DNA of 24,608 bases from JAAYBT01 sp964404395 (GTDB lineage Bacteria > Bacillota > Clostridia > Acetivibrionales > DTU013). This document shows, one piece after another, positions 1 through 8,194 of this stretch (position 1 is the stretch's first letter; each line of letters begins with the position of its first letter). The position numbers were made by a program, and so were the translations under genes. The stretch is taken from assembly GCA_964404395.1 (NCBI GenBank), contig CAYOKA010000020.1, positions 1 to 24,608 of the forward strand, in the 5' to 3' direction. The notes under the pieces were generated by a model. That model saw nothing but the letters and a program-made list of their open reading frames with translations, was not told where the DNA came from and ran no database searches.

Positions 1-10
1 ATAACATGCT

Positions 11-37
11 GAAAACCCGCTAAAATAGCGGGTTTTC
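11..37 (-). terminator. Intrinsic terminator of the tRNA pair
   Basis: A perfect 12-bp inverted repeat (11-22 with 26-37) closes a three-base loop. It carries a GC-rich core and A/T tracts, so the minus-strand transcript ends the hairpin in a run of U. It lies just past the CCA end of the CAU tRNA, which suits a terminator for the two-tRNA transcript. Confidence 0.85.
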
Positions 38-47
38 GGACAGTCTA

Positions 48-124
48 TGGTGGGCCTTCAGGGACTCGAACCCCGGACCGACCGGTTATGAGCCGGTTGC
101 TCTAACCAACTGAGCTAAAGGCCC
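48..124 (-). tRNA. tRNA with CAU anticodon (elongator Met or Ile2)
   Basis: The minus strand folds as a full 77-nt cloverleaf with an encoded CCA end. The acceptor stem starts GGGCCTT, the D arm is AGCTCAGTTGG-like, the anticodon loop is CTCATAA and the T arm contains GGTTCGAGTC. The anticodon CAU is shared by elongator Met, initiator Met and the TilS-modified Ile2 tRNA. A paired acceptor end (G1-C72) argues against initiator, but Met versus Ile2 cannot be settled by eye. Confidence 0.95.
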
Positions 125-127
125 TTG

Positions 128-203
128 TGGCTCCTCAAGTAGGACTCGAACCTACGACCCTGCGGTTAACAGCCGCATGCTCTACCGACTGAGCTATTGA
201 GGA
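128..203 (-). tRNA. tRNA-Asn (GTT)
   Basis: The minus strand gives a 76-nt cloverleaf with encoded CCA, a seven-pair acceptor stem (TCCTCAA with TTGAGGA), discriminator G73 and anticodon loop CTGTTAA (GTT, Asn). It lies three bases upstream of the CAU tRNA and shares its promoter and terminator. Confidence 0.97.
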
Positions 204-217
204 ACGAAACAAATATC

Positions 218-246
218 ATTATACTTGGATGGATAGCTCAGGTCAA
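218..246 (-). promoter_or_regulatory. Sigma-A promoter for the tRNA pair
   Basis: On the minus strand TTGACC (-35, 241-246) and TATAAT (-10, 218-223) are separated by exactly 17 bp. Predicted initiation near 211 would leave only a few bases before the tRNA-Asn 5' end. This is close to consensus, as expected for stable RNA genes. Confidence 0.85.
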
Positions 247-316
247 GTGAAAAAGCAAAAATAATTTGCAACACTAATCACATGCCGTATACACCGTTTT
301 GACATGGACACCACTT

Positions 317-1411
317 TTAATCCAAGTAATCCTTCAGTTTTTTGCTTCTACTGGGATGCCTAAGCTTTCTCAATGCTTTTGCTTCTATCTGCCTAATTCT
401 CTCCCTTGTAACGTTAAACTCCTTGCCCACCTCTTCAAGTGTTCTGGCTCTTCCATCATCAAGTCCAAATCTCAGCCTCAGGACTTTTTCCTCTCTTGCC
501 GTCAATGTGTCGAGAACGCCCAGCAATTGCTCCTTCAGCAATGTAAATGCAGCTGCTTCAGAAGGCGCAGGCACATCATCATCAGGAATGAAATCGCCCA
601 GATGACTGTCTTCTTCTTCACCAATTGGAGTCTCAAGGGAAACCGGCTCCTGAGAAATTTTCATGATCTCCCTTACCTTTTCCACCGTCAAATTCATTTC
701 AACGGCAATCTCTTCAGGCGTCGGATCACGTCCGAGCTCCTGTAGGAGTTGCCTTGAAACCCTTATCAGCTTATTTATTGTTTCTACCATATGCACGGGA
801 ATCCTAATCGTTCTGGCCTGATCCGCGATAGCTCTAGTAATAGCTTGTCTAATCCACCATGTAGCATAGGTGCTAAACTTGAAACCCTTTGTGTAATCAA
901 ACTTTTCAACGGCTTTAATCAGCCCCAGATTACCTTCCTGTATGAGGTCAAGAAACAGCATACCTCTTCCGACATATCTTTTTGCTATACTTACAACAAG
1001 TCTCAGGTTCGCTTCAGCAAGCTTTCTCTTTGCCTCATTGTCACCGTTTTCCATCCTGATGGCAAGCTCTACTTCCTCTGCAGCAGTCAGCAGGGGCACC
1101 TTTCCGATCTCTTTTAGATACATCCTGACAGGATCATCAATAGTAACGCCCTCAGGAAGTGTCAAATCAACCTCTTCCTCAGAATCCTGCAATTCCTTTA
1201 CTTCAGCATCTATATCACCTACAACATCGATACCCAAGTTCTCACAAGTTTCATATATCTTATCTATCTGATCAGGTTGCAGCTCCACTTCTTCAAAAGC
1301 ATCCATGATTTCTTTATAAGTAAGCATGCCTTTGGACTTACCTTTATCGACTAGATCTTTCAATATGGACTTTCTGTTAGTACCACCTAAACTATTAGCA
1401 ATCTTATTCAT
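317..1411 (-). CDS. rpoD: RNA polymerase primary sigma factor RpoD (SigA)
   Basis: This is the housekeeping sigma factor that directs RNA polymerase to -10/-35 promoters. The 364-residue length fits Gram-positive SigA (B. subtilis about 371). The N-terminal ~65 residues resemble region 1.1. Region 1.2 follows (DPVRMYLKEIG), then region 2 with the core-binding and -10 helices (TYATWWIRQAITRAIADQ), and region 4 ending in the -35 recognition helix (VTRERIRQIEAKALRKLRHP). A strong AAAGGAGGGG site precedes the ATG. It lies 23 bp downstream of dnaG, so the two are co-transcribed, as in the classical macromolecular-synthesis operon; no rpsU is present here. Only a weak GCAAA/TTTGC hairpin (255-269) follows the gene as a possible terminator. 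Confidence 0.98.
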   Translation of the reverse strand: MNKIANSLGGTNRKSILKDLVDKGKSKGMLTYKEIMDAFEEVELQPDQIDKIYETCENLGIDVVGDIDAEVKELQDSEEEVDLTLPEGVTIDDPVRMYLKEIGKVPLLTAAEEVELAIRMENGDNEAKRKLAEANLRLVVSIAKRYVGRGMLFLDLIQEGNLGLIKAVEKFDYTKGFKFSTYATWWIRQAITRAIADQARTIRIPVHMVETINKLIRVSRQLLQELGRDPTPEEIAVEMNLTVEKVREIMKISQEPVSLETPIGEEEDSHLGDFIPDDDVPAPSEAAAFTLLKEQLLGVLDTLTAREEKVLRLRFGLDDGRARTLEEVGKEFNVTRERIRQIEAKALRKLRHPSRSKKLKDYLD

Positions 1412-1434
1412 TTTTTGCCCCTCCTTTCTTTATT

Positions 1435-3249
1435 TTATATTGGCATATCTTTTATGTTCTTTATTTTTAGCACTAAATCTCTTAACTCCAGTTTTAATTT
1501 GTCAACATCTCCTTTTGACAGTCCATCTCTGTTTTTTAACAGCTCTAAGACTTCCCTTTGTCTCAATTGCGCGCTTAAAATTCTAATATCCTTAATTTTA
1601 CCCAAAACTGCCTTTGAATTATCATCACAGTGGCATTCTTCCTTCAATATCCTGGCAAACTCACCCGATTCTTCGTATGAAACTACATTCAATAGCTCAG
1701 CAGCTGAAAAATCCTTTCGTTCATTAAGCTTTCTATAAATAATATCCGCAATCCTTCTATTTTCCTCCCCATTTATCTGACTAACCTTAAAATGCTCCTT
1801 TAAAACAGGATATATACTGTTGTCAACACATAATAACGACAGTATAAATCGCTCGCTTTGCAAAATTTTCTCTTGTACCTCGTCTACAGGGCTTACTGAC
1901 TTTTTTGCTGCTTCAACAGCATTTGCAATTTTCAGGTTTTTCCCGGATGACGATCTTGAACGTCTTGTCCTTCTTAACACTTCAGAAAGCATTGCCTCTT
2001 CCGATATTTCATATTCTGAAGATAATTTTTTTATGTACATTTCCCGCTCTACAGCATTGTCAACTCCCGTCAGAACCGTAGCTGCTTTACTAAGGAATGC
2101 AATTTTTCCGTCAGTGGTCGATAAGTCATGCCCTTTTCTCAAAACTCTGATCCTGTATTCAACCAATGATAACGAGTTGTCTATCAGCCCCCTAAAACTA
2201 TCAGATCCTCTTTCCCGAATAAAATCATCCGGATCCTTTCCCTCCGGAACTGTAAGTACTTTTACGTTACAACCTATTTTATTTAGTAAATCCAGTCCAC
2301 GTTGGGTCGCAGCTTGTCCGGCTGTGTCCGAATCATAGGATATTATAATCTCCTGGGCATACTTTTTCAATATGCGCCCCTGGCTTTCCGTTAAGGCCGT
2401 CCCCAAAGAGGCCACTACATTATTTATCCCACTCTCGTACAAAGATATAACATCCATATACCCTTCAACCACAACTAATCTTTCACTTACAGTATTCTTT
2501 GCAAAATTTAAAGCATATAAATGCTTACCCTTGTTGTATACAACCGTCTCAGGAGAATTCATGTACTTGGGCATCGAGTCATCAAAAACTCTTCCGCCAA
2601 ATCCAATTACAGTGCCTCTTACATCAAATATTGGGAACATGAGCCTGCTCCTAAACCGGTCGTATAGCTGTCCTTGTCTGCCTTTTAAGATCAGTCCACT
2701 CTTAAGCAGCTGCTCATCACTGCTCCCCTTTGCTTTCAGGTATTGATATAAACTGTCCCATTGATCCGTGGAATATCCAAGTCCAAATTTCTTAGCTGTA
2801 TTCTCTGAAATTCCTCTTTTCTTGAGATAGTCTCGGGCAATTTTACCTTTTTCAGAACTAAATGCATCATTATAATATCTGGCAGCTAATAAATTCATCT
2901 CTGATACCTGTTGCTTTAGTTTTGATCTTGCTGCTGCCTCTTCATCATCACTTTCCGGGAGAAGAATCTTAGCTCTGTCGGCAAGCAGTCTCACAGCCTC
3001 AATAAAATCAATTTTTTCGGCTAGTGTAATGAACTGGAATACATTGCCCCCCTTCCCGCACCCGAAGCAATAGAATATCTGTTTTACATCTTCAACACTG
3101 AATGAAGGTGTTTTCTCTCGATGGAAGGGGCATAACCCAAAATAGTTTTTTCCGCGCTTTTCCAACTTGACATATTCAGAAACAACATCAACAATATCAT
3201 TATTTATTCTAATCTCTTCTATAAGCTCATCTGGATATCTAATAAACAT
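1435..3249 (-). CDS. dnaG: DNA primase DnaG
   Basis: DnaG synthesises the RNA primers used at replication forks, working with the DnaB helicase. The 604-residue length is normal for the family. The N-terminal zinc ribbon is visible as C40, H43, C61 and C64 (CPFH ... CFGC). The RNA polymerase core follows, with the Toprim motif VVVEGYMDVIS and the downstream acidic patch SYDSDTAGQAA. The C-terminal ~170 residues are the poorly conserved helicase-interaction domain. The start is ATG with an AAGGATG ribosome site 6-7 nt upstream. It is the first gene of the dnaG-rpoD operon, expressed from the promoter at 3343-3371. The dgt gene often found upstream in Clostridia is absent. Confidence 0.98.
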   Translation of the reverse strand: MFIRYPDELIEEIRINNDIVDVVSEYVKLEKRGKNYFGLCPFHREKTPSFSVEDVKQIFYCFGCGKGGNVFQFITLAEKIDFIEAVRLLADRAKILLPESDDEEAAARSKLKQQVSEMNLLAARYYNDAFSSEKGKIARDYLKKRGISENTAKKFGLGYSTDQWDSLYQYLKAKGSSDEQLLKSGLILKGRQGQLYDRFRSRLMFPIFDVRGTVIGFGGRVFDDSMPKYMNSPETVVYNKGKHLYALNFAKNTVSERLVVVEGYMDVISLYESGINNVVASLGTALTESQGRILKKYAQEIIISYDSDTAGQAATQRGLDLLNKIGCNVKVLTVPEGKDPDDFIRERGSDSFRGLIDNSLSLVEYRIRVLRKGHDLSTTDGKIAFLSKAATVLTGVDNAVEREMYIKKLSSEYEISEEAMLSEVLRRTRRSRSSSGKNLKIANAVEAAKKSVSPVDEVQEKILQSERFILSLLCVDNSIYPVLKEHFKVSQINGEENRRIADIIYRKLNERKDFSAAELLNVVSYEESGEFARILKEECHCDDNSKAVLGKIKDIRILSAQLRQREVLELLKNRDGLSKGDVDKLKLELRDLVLKIKNIKDMPI

Positions 3250-3342
3250 CTATCATCCTTCAATATGCCATTATGGCTGTATTCTTCATATTAAAAATGC
3301 TTTATTACATGTTCGACACAATTATTCTTTTTCCTCCTTTTT

Positions 3343-3371
3343 GTATAACTTTTGTGCTTGGCTACACTCAA
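3343..3371 (-). promoter_or_regulatory. Likely sigma-A promoter of dnaG-rpoD
   Basis: On the minus strand TTGAGT (-35, 3366-3371) and TTATAC (-10, 3343-3348) are 17 bp apart. The -35 abuts the end of the preceding gene's terminator hairpin. Predicted initiation near 3336 falls inside an AAGGAGG sequence (3333-3339), which would sit at the extreme 5' end of the mRNA, about 85 nt before dnaG. Confidence 0.55.
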
Positions 3372-3414
3372 AATAAAAGCTCATCTCAAGTAATGCTGAG
3401 ATGAGGCTTTTATT
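3372..3414 (-). terminator. Terminator after the DUF6514-like gene
   Basis: An inverted repeat pairs 3372-3388 with 3397-3414, with a single-base bulge and an 8-base loop. On the minus strand the hairpin ends in TTTTATTTT. The near-symmetrical A and T runs could make it work in both directions, but only the minus strand has a gene ending here. Confidence 0.75.
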
Positions 3415-3473
3415 GCTATTATATATATTCTATAAGAACTGTCATTTTACCTTTTTTATAAAAAATTTATTAC

Positions 3474-3830
3474 TCATATGCCGATTAAATCATCTAGTAT
3501 ATATGGTAATGCAGAAGGGGTAACAGTTTGCCTGACAAGCATTTGAACTAATCCTTGTGCCCTTTCTCTGCTTTGAAAAAGATCTCTAAAGCATTCCTTT
3601 TCATCAGGAGCACCAATCTGACTTTTGACTATTTCTATCCCATAGGACTTTCGTGTTTCCATTCTTCTGATCGTATCACCTGTAATGTCATCAATGTCCT
3701 CTTTTATTTCCCATTCCCGCTCATCCTCCAATAGATAGTAATCAAGGGCCATCATAGTTTTAGACATTTGCCCATCTTCATTCCTTTCAATCTCAACATG
3801 CTTTTCAAAAAACCTGTTCATATCTTCCAT
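3474..3830 (-). CDS. Hypothetical protein, DUF6514-like
   Basis: A 118-residue soluble, acidic protein with no signal peptide or membrane segment. The middle contains RKSYGIEIVKSQ and the C-terminus contains RQTVTPSALPYILDDLI. The pattern of 'YGI' strand, a linker, then 'VTP..L...LDD' matches my recollection of the small clostridial family DUF6514 (function unknown). The assignment rests on motif memory, not on a search. The ATG has an AGGGGGT ribosome site 3-4 nt upstream. A second in-frame Met at residue 4 is possible but poorly spaced. The gene stands alone: a terminator follows it and the HD-GYP gene upstream has its own terminator. Confidence 0.7.
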   Translation of the reverse strand: MEDMNRFFEKHVEIERNEDGQMSKTMMALDYYLLEDEREWEIKEDIDDITGDTIRRMETRKSYGIEIVKSQIGAPDEKECFRDLFQSRERAQGLVQMLVRQTVTPSALPYILDDLIGI

Positions 3831-3949
3831 CTACCCCCTATATCTAATAAATGAATTTTCATTGCATATTATATCTTATTTATTCCACATATCCTACAAA
3901 AATGTTTCGTGTAATTTCTATGAAAAGCACCCACATTCGACAAGAATAC

Positions 3950-3982
3950 AAAAAAACAACAGCCTATTATCTAATAAGCTGT
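3950..3982 (-). terminator. Terminator of the HD-GYP gene
   Basis: On the minus strand a 10-bp stem with one G-U pair (3959-3968 with 3973-3982) is followed by a run of seven U. It lies about 30 nt past the stop codon of the HD-GYP gene. Confidence 0.75.
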
Positions 3983-4014
3983 CGCTTAATAACTCCTTTT
4001 AGCGTAAACTTGTC

Positions 4015-5052
4015 CTAAATTAATTGAATTATTTTAACATTATTATCTTTTGAGAGGTCAATGTATTTACCGCTTATTCTTACTATAGGTTTTGAGATGC
4101 TGTTTTGATTAATATATACGATTTCACCAATATCACCTGATCTGAGCTTTACAAAGTCTCCAATGTAATGTGATGCAATATTTCTGAGAAAAGCACTTAC
4201 AACACGCTGGTCAAGCATCCTGAAATAATCTTTTTGAATGCATTCGATAACATCAAATGGGCATATCATGCTTCTAAAGGCTCTGTCAGAAGTCATTGCA
4301 TCATATATATCTGCTACTGCTATTATCTTCGCATTGTCATGGATTTGGCCGCTTTTCAATCCGAAGGGATATCCAGAGCCATCTTCCCTCTCGTGATGCA
4401 TCAATATGCCTTTGAGTATATCATCACTTAAATCAGGCATGGTCTGTGCAGCTTTGAAGCCATATTGACAATGCTTTTTAACTTCATCATATTCTTCAGA
4501 GGTTAATGATCCGGGTTTATTGATAATCTCAGCAGGAACCTTGACCATGCCGATGTCGTGCAAATAAGCAGAGGTTACAAGAGACCTCAATTTTCTATAA
4601 TCATACTTGAGCCACTTTCCAATCAGCATTGAAAGAAATGATACATTAATACTATGTGTATATAAATAATCATCCGAATCACGCATTTCGCTAACGAAAT
4701 CTACAATATCCCTGTTTTCATTGATTCTTAAAATAATCGAATTAGTAGCCTCATTAACCCGTTCGAAATCGATATTCTTCCCAGAAGAAATATCATGAAG
4801 TATATCTTTGATGGTATCAACATTTTGAATATACTGTGCCTTAAATAGCTCGGTGCCGCTAACAGCAACCATTTCTTTGCTATCTTCGTAAACCTTAACT
4901 CGTGTAAATCCCAGCTCTTGAATACGCATTATAATATAGTCATTTAGGAGCGAGTTTTCCGCAATGATAATTGCACCATATTCATTGTAAATATCTTCCG
5001 CAATCCGCATACCGGGTTTGCATTCGATTACACTGACGAACATTTTCTTCAT
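4015..5052 (-). CDS. HD-GYP domain protein (putative c-di-GMP phosphodiesterase)
   Basis: HD-GYP proteins hydrolyse cyclic di-GMP or related dinucleotides using a di-iron HD site. The N-terminal ~120 residues are a helical/beta region common in clostridial homologues (KPGMRIAEDIYNEYGAII). The HD core includes HSINVS, HDIG (about 165-168), then HHEREDGSGYP (about 219-229), which carries the GYP signature, and ADIYDAMTSDRAFR. The last ~60 residues form the small beta domain (KLRSGDIGEIVYIN). The frame opens at a GTG at 5058, but GGAG lies only 1 nt from that codon and 7 nt from the ATG at 5052, so I chose the ATG (345 residues). It is monocistronic, with its own promoter (5090-5118) and terminator. 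No sensor or membrane segment is seen. Confidence 0.9.
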   Translation of the reverse strand: MKKMFVSVIECKPGMRIAEDIYNEYGAIIIAENSLLNDYIIMRIQELGFTRVKVYEDSKEMVAVSGTELFKAQYIQNVDTIKDILHDISSGKNIDFERVNEATNSIILRINENRDIVDFVSEMRDSDDYLYTHSINVSFLSMLIGKWLKYDYRKLRSLVTSAYLHDIGMVKVPAEIINKPGSLTSEEYDEVKKHCQYGFKAAQTMPDLSDDILKGILMHHEREDGSGYPFGLKSGQIHDNAKIIAVADIYDAMTSDRAFRSMICPFDVIECIQKDYFRMLDQRVVSAFLRNIASHYIGDFVKLRSGDIGEIVYINQNSISKPIVRISGKYIDLSKDNNVKIIQLI

Positions 5053-5089
5053 AGGCACACTCCAATGTAATATTTCTAATCAGTTATTT

Positions 5090-5118
5090 ACATTATTCTA
5101 TCATATTTCAATTATCAA
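5090..5118 (-). promoter_or_regulatory. Putative sigma-A promoter of the HD-GYP gene
   Basis: On the minus strand TTGATA (5113-5118) and TAATGT (5090-5095) are spaced by 17 bp, about 40 nt upstream of the chosen ATG. Confidence 0.55.
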
Positions 5119-5155
5119 GTGTACAATTTAGAGTAAACTTGCATTATTTTCAGTG

Positions 5156-5186
5156 GTATATATTGGTGCTTGATGCGGTTACATTT
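5156..5186 (+). promoter_or_regulatory. Possible forespore (SigF/SigG-type) promoter
   Basis: GTATA at 5156-5160 is followed after exactly 16 bp by GGTTACATT at 5177-5185. This matches the Bacillus SigF consensus GYATA-N16-GGNNANANT at every fixed position except the last purine. It is placed to transcribe the small membrane protein starting at 5248. No better sigma-A promoter was found upstream of that gene. The call is pattern-based only. Confidence 0.35.
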
Positions 5187-5247
5187 ATTATGTTAACATG
5201 GTAGTCGTATTGACTTATCTATAAACAGTTTAAAGGGGTGAAGGGTC

Positions 5248-5526
5248 GTGCAATCTAATCAATCAGACCGCACAAATAAAACAAAAAAAATTTTGATTGC
5301 CTTCAATGGTATCCACAAGTTTCCGATGGCTTTAATTAAATATGGCACCTGTGTGTCTTTAGTTCTTCTTACAATAGGATGCGTGCTTGTCATGTTTAAT
5401 AGTATAGTTTTGCCATATAACTCTTATTCAGACATGGTATCGAAAGAGATTGTAATAACAAGCTTTATTCTGGGCGCAGAAGCAATCATCGGCGGACTTA
5501 TTATGGATTTCGTGTCCAAAAGGTAA
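5248..5526 (+). CDS. Small two-helix membrane protein of unknown function
   Basis: A 92-residue protein with a basic, hydrophilic N-terminus (about 1-25) and two predicted membrane helices, about 31-51 (LIKYGTCVSLVLLTIGCVLV) and 69-87 (ITSFILGAEAIIGGLIMDF). The loop between them contains NSIVLPYNSYSDMVSKE. The start is GTG, preceded by AAAGGGG and a second AAGGG closer in. I do not recognise a family. It is the only plus-strand gene in the first 11 kb and converges on the 61-residue gene with a 10-bp gap. A SigF/G-like promoter at 5156-5186 would make it a sporulation gene, which is an inference. Confidence 0.7.
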   Translation: MQSNQSDRTNKTKKILIAFNGIHKFPMALIKYGTCVSLVLLTIGCVLVMFNSIVLPYNSYSDMVSKEIVITSFILGAEAIIGGLIMDFVSKR

Positions 5527-5536
5527 GCAAAAATGA

Positions 5537-5722
5537 CTACAGGGTTTCAGTGAACATTCTTAAATCATCTTTACTGCAGTAAAGCAGAACATGTGCTGGA
5601 AAGCTATTTAGGTCGTTATCAAGAAATTGAAAGCTGATTTTGTATTCCTCACAATATCCTGTAACAACTTCAAGCTCCTCTGCATTTTCTACCACAATTA
5701 CGGGATAATAAAATGTTTCCAT
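5537..5722 (-). CDS. Small hypothetical protein, 61 residues
   Basis: A short soluble protein without signal peptide or membrane helix. It reads as an alternating beta/alpha fold: a strand FYYPVIVVE, a helix around ELEVVTGYCEEYK, a strand ISFQFLD, and a second strand-helix unit AHVLLYCSKDDLRMF. The two halves have similar strand-helix order. The evidence that it is real is a near-perfect GAAGGAGGG ribosome site 6 nt before the ATG, plus a clean intergenic fit. No family is recognised. It lies between the secDF terminator and the convergent membrane-protein gene. Confidence 0.65.
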   Translation of the reverse strand: METFYYPVIVVENAEELEVVTGYCEEYKISFQFLDNDLNSFPAHVLLYCSKDDLRMFTETL

Positions 5723-5832
5723 GGAAGCCCTCCTTCAAAGGGATATGCCATAAATTCTACTCCGATCGATTTTTCGTAATACATTAACAGCATAGCACAG
5801 CGGTAGCCTAAAATCAATCAATTGCAAACAGC

Positions 5833-5870
5833 CCCCAACCATATGCTTCATAAATAACATATGGTTGGGG
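5833..5870 (-). terminator. Hairpin after secDF (likely terminator)
   Basis: A perfect 13-bp stem (5833-5845 with 5858-5870) with a 12-base loop lies 57-94 bp past the secDF stop codon. The U tract after it on the minus strand is weak, so it may act mainly as a 3'-end stabiliser. Confidence 0.6.
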
Positions 5871-5926
5871 AACAACACAGCTCATGCGCAAATCTGGATA
5901 CCCTTGTGCAAAATATCGGGTTGTTT

Positions 5927-8149
5927 TTATTTTTTTGTAGCCAAGATACGTGTCTGCTTGCGCTTTTGCCATGATGTCCAAAGAGGGCCAACAAGACATA
6001 TTGTGGAGAAGCACCCGCTGAGAGATCCGACGGCCATAGGCAAGGCGAAGCTCACAATAGAATCCAGACCGTTGAGTGCGGCAAATATATACAAAATGGC
6101 TATGCTCGCGAACACAGCAATATTTGTATTTAAGGACCTTGTAAGACTCTGCGAAACGCTTTTATCAACAAGATCGTCAATCGGCATTTTTTTGTTTAAG
6201 CGGGAATTTTCCCTAATGCGGTCGTAAATGACGATTGTATCGTTAATGGAATAACCCAGGATTGCCAGCGCCACAGCAACAAAGGTGTCGCCTATCGGAA
6301 TCCTAAATATAGTAAAGGTAAAGAAGGCCACAAGAACGTCATGGAAGAGGGCTATCAAGGCCATCACACCCGCTGAAAGTCCATGAATCTTCCTGAAGCT
6401 GAACCAGACGTATAATATGATCAGCACTGCGGAAAGGACAACGGCTATAATAGCATTTTGCAAAAACTTCTTGCCGAAAAAGGGAGAAACATTGTTTGTG
6501 CTGTCTAGCTCAAACTCCTGTTCCGGATACTGTTGCTTCAACGTTTCGGTTATAAGCTGAAGATCCTCGTTGCTCGCAGTCTCACCGCCTGCCATGCTGA
6601 TGACCAATCGTTTTTCACCCGTAGCAAAATCCGTGGTAATCTGCCCTGTCGCAACACGTCCGTCTAAGATATCCTCCACCAGATTAGCTGCTTTGTCAGG
6701 ATTGAATTCCGTCGTTTCAGACATAGCATATTTCAGAACGGTGCCGCCCTTGAACTGAATATCTACGTTAATTCCGTTTACAACGGTCATTATAAGACCA
6801 AAAGCTAAAATACACGCTGAAATAGCGTAATAAATCCTCCGATTCTTATAGAAGGGAAACACCTTCACTTCCTTCTTATCAAAGGTACGCTTTCTCATAA
6901 AGAAAGATGGTTTCCTAAACCAGCTATTCTGTACAATGGACGTGGTCATAAGTTTGGTCGCCGTAACTCCGGCTACAAAGTTCATAATAATACCGAACAG
7001 AAGCGTGAAAGCGAAGGATAAAATTGCACCGGAGCCGAAATACATCATTACAAATGCGACAATCAAAACGGTAATATTGCCGTCAAAAATAGAGGAAAAG
7101 GCCATTTTAAAGCCGGAAGAAACCGCCGCCAGTATTGTTTTACCGCTTTTTATTTCCTCTCGTATTCTCTCGGAGCTAATAACATTGGCATCTACTCCCA
7201 TACCAATTGCCAGGATAATACCGGCAATACCCGGAAGAGTGATGGAGAACTGCGGCCAGGTTAGTAAAATGAGCTGCCCCCCCACCTGGAAGAGCAAGGA
7301 AATAGCTGCGATTATACCGGATAAACGATAGTATAGGATTAGGCCTATACATATTAACACGAATGCTACAATTCCGGCTAGTACCATGACATCCAGAGCG
7401 TTATTGCCAAGCGATGGGCTGATGGTACTGTAATTTTCAGTAATCAAAGCAAATGGCAATGCACCGGAGTTTATTTGATTTGCCAGAGTCTTGGCTTCAT
7501 CCTGGCTACTCAGTCCGCTGATGTAGCATTGATCCGAATCAATCTTGGACTGAACCCTCGGATCCGAAATCATTTGTTCATCTAAATATATAGTAATATG
7601 CTGACCGATAAGTCTTTCGGTGGCTTCCGCAAACATTTTGCGGCCTTCCGGCTTCAAGGACAAGTTTACAATATATGCGTTTGGATTTTGTGGGTCAATC
7701 GCCGGTGTTGCCTGATCCACATATTTCCCCTCTAAAACAACCTTTCCGTCGGGGTCTTCGAATGTAAGAAGCGCCATGCTGCCCAATTCAGAAATAGCCT
7801 GTTCAGGATCAAAATCAGCTTCATCTGATTTCCATGGATAACGAACAAAAATGCAACCATTTTCTTTATCGATAGTTACATCGCGATCTAAAATATTCCT
7901 CTGGTCCAGACGTGTTTCTATAATAGCACGAGCTGCTTCCAATTCTGTTTCAGTGGGACTGCGATCTAAATCCTTAGGGACAAAAGCCGCATCAATTCCG
8001 CCCTTAATATCAATGCCAAAGCGCATCTCTGATGCACCTTTCAAGTGCAATGAACCTATATCCATACCAAATAAGGCTACATATGCAGTAAGAAGTATAA
8101 TTAATACTACAGCAAAAAAAGTTCCCTTTTTACTTGCCAATCTATTCAT
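5927..8149 (-). CDS. secDF: Protein translocase subunit SecDF (fused SecD-SecF)
   Basis: SecDF uses the proton gradient to pull proteins through SecYEG. The 740-residue length fits a fused SecD and SecF. The SecD half opens with one membrane helix (about 10-28) and FGIDIKGGIDAAF. It then has the large P1 head domain, and five helices containing the GMGVDANVISSERIREE motif. The SecF half begins with a helix, the GIDIQFKGG-like motif (INVDIQFKGGTVLKY), then five helices with LGYSINDTIVIYDRIREN. Both key charged D-R/N-R signatures of the proton path are intact. The start is ATG with AAGGAG 11 nt upstream, slightly long. It is the last gene of the run from scfA down, with a terminator hairpin following. 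yajC, its usual partner, is 7 kb away in the same orientation. Confidence 0.97.
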   Translation of the reverse strand: MNRLASKKGTFFAVVLIILLTAYVALFGMDIGSLHLKGASEMRFGIDIKGGIDAAFVPKDLDRSPTETELEAARAIIETRLDQRNILDRDVTIDKENGCIFVRYPWKSDEADFDPEQAISELGSMALLTFEDPDGKVVLEGKYVDQATPAIDPQNPNAYIVNLSLKPEGRKMFAEATERLIGQHITIYLDEQMISDPRVQSKIDSDQCYISGLSSQDEAKTLANQINSGALPFALITENYSTISPSLGNNALDVMVLAGIVAFVLICIGLILYYRLSGIIAAISLLFQVGGQLILLTWPQFSITLPGIAGIILAIGMGVDANVISSERIREEIKSGKTILAAVSSGFKMAFSSIFDGNITVLIVAFVMMYFGSGAILSFAFTLLFGIIMNFVAGVTATKLMTTSIVQNSWFRKPSFFMRKRTFDKKEVKVFPFYKNRRIYYAISACILAFGLIMTVVNGINVDIQFKGGTVLKYAMSETTEFNPDKAANLVEDILDGRVATGQITTDFATGEKRLVISMAGGETASNEDLQLITETLKQQYPEQEFELDSTNNVSPFFGKKFLQNAIIAVVLSAVLIILYVWFSFRKIHGLSAGVMALIALFHDVLVAFFTFTIFRIPIGDTFVAVALAILGYSINDTIVIYDRIRENSRLNKKMPIDDLVDKSVSQSLTRSLNTNIAVFASIAILYIFAALNGLDSIVSFALPMAVGSLSGCFSTICLVGPLWTSWQKRKQTRILATKK

Positions 8150-8194
8150 GATTTTGACTACTCCTTTATTTTTAATAAAATAGCTAAAACAGTA

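Noticed and set aside
299..1271. Several plus-strand open frames opposite rpoD
   Set aside because: They lie entirely antisense to a certain gene, lack ribosome sites and read as low-complexity Ser/Leu-rich shadows.
3850..3950. TATAAT upstream of the DUF6514-like gene as a promoter
   Set aside because: The -10 is perfect but no acceptable -35 lies 16-18 bp upstream, so it was not listed.
5814..6227. Open frames on both strands over the secDF 3' end, including a 120-codon plus-strand frame
   Set aside because: No ribosome sites; they overlap the secDF C-terminus and its terminator hairpin, and the encoded residues match no family.
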